Positions 59,113-64,000 of a DNA stretch of 64,000 nucleotides are shown here, piece after piece; position 1 is the stretch's first letter; each line of letters opens with the position of its first letter. A program made the position numbers and the translations under genes. Under the pieces are notes generated by a model. That model did no database searches. It had not been told where the DNA came from and worked only from the letters and a program-made list of their open reading frames with translations. Source of the stretch: Athripsodes cinereus. Its lineage: Eukaryota > Arthropoda > Insecta > Trichoptera > Leptoceridae. The stretch is from assembly GCA_947579605.1 (NCBI GenBank), contig OX388328.1, forward strand, positions 15,169,684 through 15,233,683, given 5' to 3'.

Positions 59113-59482
59113 CATTGAATTAGACTATTTTTATGGATGATTAGAATGTTACTATTATTGTTGTTCTAGTATCTGGAATTAGTATGAGTGTACCTGCTGT
59201 TCACAATATTCCAGGAATATTCCAGTTGAGTCTATTACGTGTACCATTAACATTAATAGCTAACTGAGTTAGTTGGAATCATAATACTATCTGACTCATA
59301 ATATATTGGCTGTTCAGTTCCACAACTCAACAAGTAGAAATTTTGGTAAATTTTGATTTGATTGGTGATACAATCATTTGTAATCACCTCCTATCTTTCA
59401 ATTCCACAAACAAATAACTATAAAAGATACACCGTTCCCTTTATACTCTTATTTTAAATATTTAATCAATGAAAAAAACATT

Positions 59483-60025
59483 GCTTTTAGCTTTCTGTGA
59501 AAGGTATGTAAGGATGTTGAAATATCTTTATTTCTCGGATATTTCAGGAGTCCAAGGACTCCTATTTTTCCATTTAGGTGAAGATTTTTTTTATTATTTG
59601 GACTCTCTCTATTTTAATACAACTATGCTAGTGTTGGCATCTCCGATCCTACCACGTCAGTGGGCGGGGGACCCGGCTGACGCAGCAGATCCCATCTTGA
59701 GACCCACACATCCACGAATGTCTTAAAGCGTGAAGCGTTTGTGGCATTTAGAAACACTTCCCCAAACCAGATGGGTCGAGGAGTGTCAACAGTCATAACC
59801 AGAATCATTTCCTCTCTTGCATCCATCATCAAAGGACATTCCCTAAGGATATGTTCCGCATATTGAGCTCCTGTCCCACATGTGCACCATGGATTATCGG
59901 TCAATGCTAGCTCAAAAAGTTTACCTCTTAACTGCCCATGTCCAGTGATAAGCTGTACGGAAAAATGGCTGTATGTAAGGGTGTGTATGGGTTCATCACA
60001 AAACCCAGATATATCTTTAAAAAAA
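59483..60025 (+). mobile_element. SINE-C, split by an R1-like LINE
   Basis: Left part CTTTTAGCTTTCTGTGAAAG at 59483-59513; right part GTGTGTATGGGTTCATCACA, AAACCCAGATATATCTTTAA at 59981-60025. The two halves join in SINE-C order after removing the insert and one GTATGTAAGG. Confidence 0.85.
59514..59970 (-). mobile_element. R1-like LINE, 457 bp, 10-bp target duplication
   Basis: GTATGTAAGG at 59504-59513 and 59971-59980. The minus frame: FSVQLITGHGQLRGKLFELA, LTDNPWCTCGTGAQYAEHIL, RECPLMMDAREEMI, RFKTFVDVWVSRWDLLRQPG. L-I-T-G-H-G-x-L-R and C-x-C...A-E-H-I-L-x-E-C-P are the R1-group C-terminal zinc knuckle. The frame runs on to 60075 through antisense SINE-C, so its first 35 residues are not LINE. 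Stop at 59623; UTR to 59514. Confidence 0.9.
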
Positions 60026-60172
60026 GTCTGTTGATAAGCCAAATAAATTTGAGCCGAACTTTGCAACTCGCCCATTGTCTATTAGTTATATTCAATTTGA
60101 ATGTAGGTATACGTTATATGAAATTATTCTTTGTCATTAGTGTACACTAAAGAATAAATAAATAAATGTTTA

Positions 60173-60400
60173 GAATATTTTTATTGTTTTACCGGATTTG
60201 GGCGCAACGCGCAGATGACAAAACCAATCAGATATCTCAATTGTAGAACCATGTTTACACAATGCAACATTGTGTAAAATCTAATCGGAAGAAGTGAGAA
60301 AGACGTCCTAACGCTTACGAATTAGCTCTAGGCTGGCTTAAGTGATCACTATCGGTGTCCATGTACAACGTTTACCAATTCCACCATTCTCACTGCCAAA
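60173..60400 (+). repeat. Repeat G, best copy
   Basis: ACAATGCAACATTGTGTAAA, ATCTAATCGGAAGAAGTGAG, then AGTGAGAAAGACGTCCTAAC...CCACCATTCTCACT (60296-60395), enclosing GCTCTAGGCTGGCTTAAGTG. The GTGAGAA ends look like short terminal inverted repeats. Confidence 0.65.
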
Positions 60401-60404
60401 AATA

Positions 60405-60715
60405 AACAAATAAAATAAAATGAAATGTTATAAAATAGAATCTATATATAGATAAGTACTAAGTATATATTATGACATTGTGCTGTAATTACAAACTATT
60501 ATTACATTGTTACTACATTACGTTACGTTACACTCAGAATGGGAGGCCGTATAGAGGAAGTTGTTGACAGAGTCTAAACAGGAAGTAGCAGAAATAGTAG
60601 TACACAATAACGGAAATAAAATAAAAACAATGCAATAGTGAAATATAATTACCTACCTACCTATCAACATTATTTCATAGATTAATTATTGAGAATTTAC
60701 TAAGAAATAATTACT
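60405..60715. other. No recognised feature
   Basis: AT-rich; nothing recognised. Confidence 0.55.
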
Positions 60716-60719
60716 TCGT

Positions 60720-60790
60720 TTCTTCTACGAGTGCCGTATCAACTCCCCCCGACGTTGGCGATCACCACGGAGAAGGTCTCTCTGTTCTGC
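60720..60790 (-). mobile_element. LINE-D 3' stub
   Basis: TTCTTCTACGAGTGCCGTAT, CAACTCCCCCCGACGTTGGC, GGTCTCTCTGTTCTGCTC. Confidence 0.55.
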
Positions 60791-60807
60791 TCAAATTATT
60801 TCTCAAT

Positions 60808-61020
60808 CAAGTTTTTTTTAAATAAAATATTTAAACTTGAATTACTTATTATGTACTATGTTTATTTGTTACATTAATTTAAAATACGCTATCGCGATTT
60901 CAGTGCACTTGCACCGTTCACGAGCTTTTCAAGACTGACAATATACATACAAATATAGAAAAAAATGTCTAGAAATTGTTACATAGTTAATGCCTCTAAA
61001 ATAAGTGAAAAAGTTTTTTT
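60808..61020. repeat. Repeat N, one arm
   Basis: AAATAAAATATTTAAACTTG, ACTATGTTTATTTGTTACAT, TCGCGATTTCAGTGCACTTG, then TTGTTACATAGTTAATGCCT and CTAAAATAAGTG. Matches 26590-26765 in reverse order; the second arm is lost. Confidence 0.7.
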
Positions 61021-61194
61021 TAATGCAAATTTCGAAGGCTTCCACCCACCCTGAATGTCTTAATTTTATTCATAGAAAGAGGAAAACTTGGTCTGGTTGA
61101 GATGTGTTTTGGGAAGGCCAGCGTAACTACAAAGATTCCAGTATAGGGGAGCCTCCTAGAATACCTAGAAAAACTTTATTTTTATAACTATTTT

Positions 61195-61330
61195 TTGTAT
61201 ATGTCATTTCTTTGTTTACTTCTCTCGGCTAGAGGGAAATTGAAGGACGTAGCCAAAATATTACACGCGAGGGGATCTTAGCCAACTAATCCTTTAGGCT
61301 GCTTACCATGGCACCTCTTTGTGAACAATT
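61195..61330 (+). repeat. Dispersed repeat K
   Basis: TTCTCTCGGCTAGAGGGAAA, TTGAAGGACGTAGCCAAAAT, AGGCTGCTTACCATGGCACC. The end is cut by SINE-C. Confidence 0.6.
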
Positions 61331-61500
61331 TTTTTTAAAAAGATATATCTGGGTTTTTGTTATAAACCCAAATACAATCTTAGACACCTTTCACAGTTAG
61401 CTATTAAAAGCTTGTGTCGCTGACGGGGAGTTTGCCGGTACCTGGTATCGAACCACGGACCCCTTGTTCACGAGGCCGAGACTCTACTTCCAGGCTATCT
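61330..61500 (-). mobile_element. SINE-C, near full length
   Basis: AAAAGATATATCTGGGTTTT, CACCTTTCACAGTTAGCTAT, GGTATCGAACCACGGACCCC (B box inverse) and GAGACTCTACTTCCAGGCTA (A box inverse). Confidence 0.9.
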
Positions 61501-61504
61501 ACTT

Positions 61505-61562
61505 TCGGACTGCCAACGTCAGGGGACCAGATACGACGTGACACATGAAGAAGAAGACGCAA
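61505..61562 (+). mobile_element. LINE-D 3' stub
   Basis: ACTGCCAACGTCAGGGGACC, AGATACGACGTGACACATGA, AGAAGAAGAC. Confidence 0.55.
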
Positions 61563-61564
61563 TA

Positions 61565-61920
61565 CCTACTCCTGAAGTCCTCCTTTCACAATCCACCGTT
61601 CTGACATTAACATAGTACGAAAAATTTCTGAATAATTTTATAAATAATGTCATGTTGTTGTGTTTACGGGTGACTAATATTGTACCGATACGGTTACATC
61701 CATACAATATACATTAACATGATGTAAGTATCGTACCAGGCACTTGCTACAAGTGCATTGCCTTAGCCACACAGAATGTTAAAAATAAAATAACTTATAA
61801 TTATTGAAATAACTATTTAAGAATTTGTACAAATAATAATAAATTGTACTATTGCGATTGTTAATACTTTAATTGTTTATTTAACCAGGCGTTGCTCTGG
61901 CAGTAGTTACCTATATCAAA
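61565..61920. other. No recognised feature
   Basis: AT-rich; nothing recognised. Confidence 0.55.
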
Positions 61921-61939
61921 TTGACAAAACATAGATAGT

Positions 61940-62245
61940 TTTTTTAGGACTCCTCTGTAATAAATTGGTCACCCACTCTTTGAATGAGTTTTTTTTTAAT
62001 AAGATGTATCTGGGTTTTGTTATAAACCCAAATACAACCTTATACACCTTTCACAGTAAGCTATTAAAAGCTTTTGTCGTGAAAGGGGAGTTTGCCGACA
62101 CCTGATGGGATTGAACCACGGACCCCTTGTTCACGAAGCCGAGACTCTACCTCCAGGCTACCGACGAACTCAAATGTTTATTACATGCATATGACCCGCT
62201 GGTTGCGCCACTTATTGCATATGACGTGATAGTGTAGTAGTATAA
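61940..62245 (+). mobile_element. SINE-A whose middle is occupied by SINE-C
   Basis: SINE-A 5' block GGACTCCTCTGTAATAAATT..GGTCACCCACTCTTTGAATG at 61948-61985, then SINE-C, then the SINE-A 3' block AAATGTTTATTACATGCATA..CGCCACTTATTGCATATGAC..GTGATAGTGTAGTAGTATA at 62172-62245. Confidence 0.65.
61986..62171 (-). mobile_element. SINE-C inside SINE-A
   Basis: TTTTTTTTAATAAGATGTAT, CCTTTCACAGTAAGCTATTA, GTCGTGAAAGGGGAGTTTGC, GGGATTGAACCACGGACCCC and GAGACTCTACCTCCAGGCTA, antisense. Both promoter boxes are readable. Confidence 0.9.
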
Positions 62246-62452
62246 GTAATAATAATATTGTATTTTTATATAATGTATGATAATTCCCCGTATCATGTTA
62301 TTGCGATAAAAACACAATATATATTTCAATATTTTTATACATTTATAAATCATTGTATTATTTATTTTGAATTTAAAACAAATAAATAAATTATATACAA
62401 TTAATTGTTTGCTAAACATTCTAACACTTTCCCATTGTCATTGTTATAAATA

Positions 62453-62975
62453 CAGTCGATTCCGCTTAATTGGGACACATCGGGACTTGGGCATTTCGTC
62501 CCAATTAAGCGGCTGTCCCAATTAAGCGAAATTCACACTTAAATTCATTTATTTGGTTTTGGCAACTTAGTCCATTAACCAGTAATACACACATAAAATT
62601 AAACAATGCATATTTTTTTTCAATAATTTTATTTTATAAACTCTTGGAAACTGTAAATTACATATAGGTAATATAAATTATCATATAACTTACAAATAGG
62701 TATGTAATATAAACTTTTAAGAAAAAAAAAATCCTAATTAAAATAAAAAATGGGTAGGTACATACAATTTAATTCAATGCAAAAATGAGTCAAGTATAGT
62801 CTGTCTTTTGTTTTTGTAACATTTCACTTCTACATAACGAGCACAAAATTAAATTTACTGTCCCAATTAAGCGGAATGTTGTCCCAATTAAACATACAAA
62901 TTTACTATCGGTTTGGCTTCTGTTCTTTGAGATTTGTCCCAAAAAGCGGCTTTCCTAATTAAGCGGAATCGATTG
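62453..62975. mobile_element. pogo/Tigger-like MITE with iterated ends
   Basis: TA CAGTCGATTCCGCTTAATTG at the left, AATTAAGCGGAATCGATTG TA at the right; TA on both sides. CCCAATTAAGCGG or its inverse occurs about six times near the two ends (62464, 62511, 62516, 62863, 62880, 62955). The interior is AT-rich with no transposase. Confidence 0.8.
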
Positions 62976-63039
62976 TACACCTGATTTATTAAAAAAAATC
63001 ATTGTTTGTTTATATGTATGTATGTTACTAGCATAATAT

Positions 63040-63727
63040 ACTTGGACGTGGTTGAAAAAGGACGAGAGTGGAATAAATGCTGTGAAGATGCGTTCACTTA
63101 GAAGAATGGGCCACTTGCAGATTTTTTTTTCTACATAAAATTGTAAATTAGTATGAAAGAAACACAAACACAATTCAATTTAATTTTTCTTGCACTATTT
63201 TCTTAGATTTTAGCTTTTGAAAATTGGATTTTCAAGGAGTGATCAAAAACGATATGGCGGCACTGTGACGTCACGTAGTCCCGTGAATCATAATAAATTT
63301 CGCACCACAGATTATAATCTCATACATATGTACATGGGACTCCGTGACGTCATCAGCTGTCAAAATCCATTTAGAGTGTTTTGCCAAACGTCAAAAGTTT
63401 TGGGTTTTATTTTTGGAAATTCTCCGTAATTTAGGTATTTAAATTTTTTTAACTGATATATTTGTGTTTTCCGACCTCTTATTAACTTAATTCGATCATT
63501 TTTTATTAAAACCCTCCACGACTGCAAGTGGCCCATGGTTGTTAAAACGTTGCGTGATAGAGTGAAGAATGAGGATATTACAAGAATGAGCGGATGCAAG
63601 AGGAGTGTTATTGTGGATAGGATGCCTGTAAATAAGTTATGACGTACAGTAGGACATGTGGAACGATTGCTAGATGAAAGAATGACGATGAGGATGTATT
63701 TATCTAAAAGAGGGGTGCGAGGAAGCG
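63040..63727 (+). mobile_element. LINE-A relic split by a MITE
   Basis: 63040-63107 reads CTTGGACGTGGTTGAAAAAG, GGAATAAATGC, TCACTTAGAAGAAT. 63535-63727 continues GGTTGTTAAAACGTTGCGTG, ATAGAGTGAAGAATGAGGAT, GTGGAACGATTGCTAGATG, AGGGGTGCGAGGAAGCGC. The order matches LINE-A at 33250-33500 exactly once the insert is removed. Frameshifts and TGA after NKL make it inactive. Confidence 0.85.
63108..63534. mobile_element. MITE with GGGCCACTTGCAG ends, AT target
   Basis: Perfect 13-bp inverted ends GGGCCACTTGCAG (63108-63120) and CTGCAAGTGGCCC (63522-63534). AT precedes and follows; the intact LINE-A sequence shows only one AT, so the target duplication is 2 bp. Internal pair TGTGACGTCACGTAGTCCC and GGGACTCCGTGACGTCAT. 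427 bp. A 70-codon frame inside has no recognised domain. A 2-bp AT duplication suggests the ISL2EU branch of the PIF/Harbinger group. Confidence 0.85.
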
Positions 63728-64000
63728 CAGCAGATCAGCTGTATGTAATAAACATGCAAACTGTCCTCTCCAAAAAATTAAGGCATTCAAAATGGGTGTC
63801 AAACATCATCACAGCTGAACTGTAAATGTTGATTGTCTTATACGTGAGGATTTTTGAACACCTGGCTTTTAGAGTAGGTACAAGATTCATGACACAAGCT
63901 TTTAGCTTATTGTGAAATAAGGTTGTACTTGTGTTTATAAGAAAAACTCAGATACCTATATCTTTATTAAAAAAAAAACACTGAAAAACTTGCAGAAACG
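63728..64000 (-). mobile_element. SINE-A interrupted by SINE-C, runs off the window
   Basis: AGCAGATCAGCTGTATGTAA, CATGCAAACTGTCCTCTCC, CATTCAAAATGGGTGTCAAA and GAACACCTGGCTTTTAGAG to about 63885; CTGAAAAACTTGCAGAAACG resumes at 63981. The SINE-A tail at the left is missing where LINE-A joins. Confidence 0.75.
63889..63978 (+). mobile_element. SINE-C 3' half inside SINE-A
   Basis: TTCATGACACAAGCTTTTAG, TTGTGAAATAAGGTTGTACT, AAAACTCAGATACC..ATATCTTTATTAAAAAAAAA. Confidence 0.8.

Overview
This is a eukaryotic, AT-rich, non-coding window, best read as insect DNA and probably lepidopteran. That placement is inference: the short GGTAGGTACCTAC-like strings and the SINE body with a CCTGGGTCTGGGTGTT block and an ACTAGCTCGATCTGTGTGAATTGTC 3' part resemble what I remember from moth and butterfly genomes. 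I found no host gene, tRNA, rRNA, operon or CRISPR array. Every reading frame I could interpret belongs to a transposable element, and nearly all are 5'-truncated or broken.

Labels used below are mine. Non-LTR (LINE) families: LINE-J (jockey-like, FADD box, TAA tail; best copy 44165-46585, second copy 2375-3380); LINE-I (677-codon frame at 49650-51722 plus relics); LINE-A and LINE-B (sister families with a GHVERM...RGRPR C-terminus, tails GTATAG and TATG); LINE-C (GRGRPRDAY C-terminus, best copy 55797-56810); LINE-D (14648-15208); LINE-E (28460, 54528); LINE-F (7975, 21240); LINE-G (CR1/L2-like, 10450, 35060); and LINE-R, the restriction-like-endonuclease tail at 9302. SINEs: SINE-A (not tRNA-like, 3' end shared with LINE-A), SINE-B and SINE-C (both tRNA-like with visible A and B boxes). 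DNA transposons: two elements with long perfect terminal inverted repeats (7224-7881 and 18443-19663, the second carrying a transposase relic), two hAT-like MITEs, two pogo/Tigger-like MITEs, an AT-flanked MITE at 63108, several fold-back elements, and a recurrent palindromic family (MITE-D).

Layout: 1-7 kb holds LINE-J, SINE and RTE-like tails. 7-12 kb holds the first long-TIR element, LINE-F, LINE-R and LINE-G. 12-16 kb holds a textbook SINE-in-SINE insertion, a 111-bp tandem array and a LINE-D with target duplications. 16-20 kb holds the second long-TIR element. 20-31 kb is a dense patchwork of LINE tails, MITE-D and SINEs. 32-43 kb has an hAT MITE and LINE-A/B/C copies, with a quiet stretch at 39.1-40.6 kb. 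44-52 kb holds the two longest LINE frames. 52-64 kb has another hAT MITE, LINE-C, nested SINE-C/LINE pairs, a Tigger-like MITE and a LINE-A split by a MITE.

The elements interact only as nested insertions. Seven of them are dated by visible target-site duplications or reconstructable empty sites. The best candidates for something undescribed are the two long-TIR elements with iterated subterminal motifs, SINE-A with its LINE-A tail, and the recurrent ~490-nt truncation of LINE-A/B.
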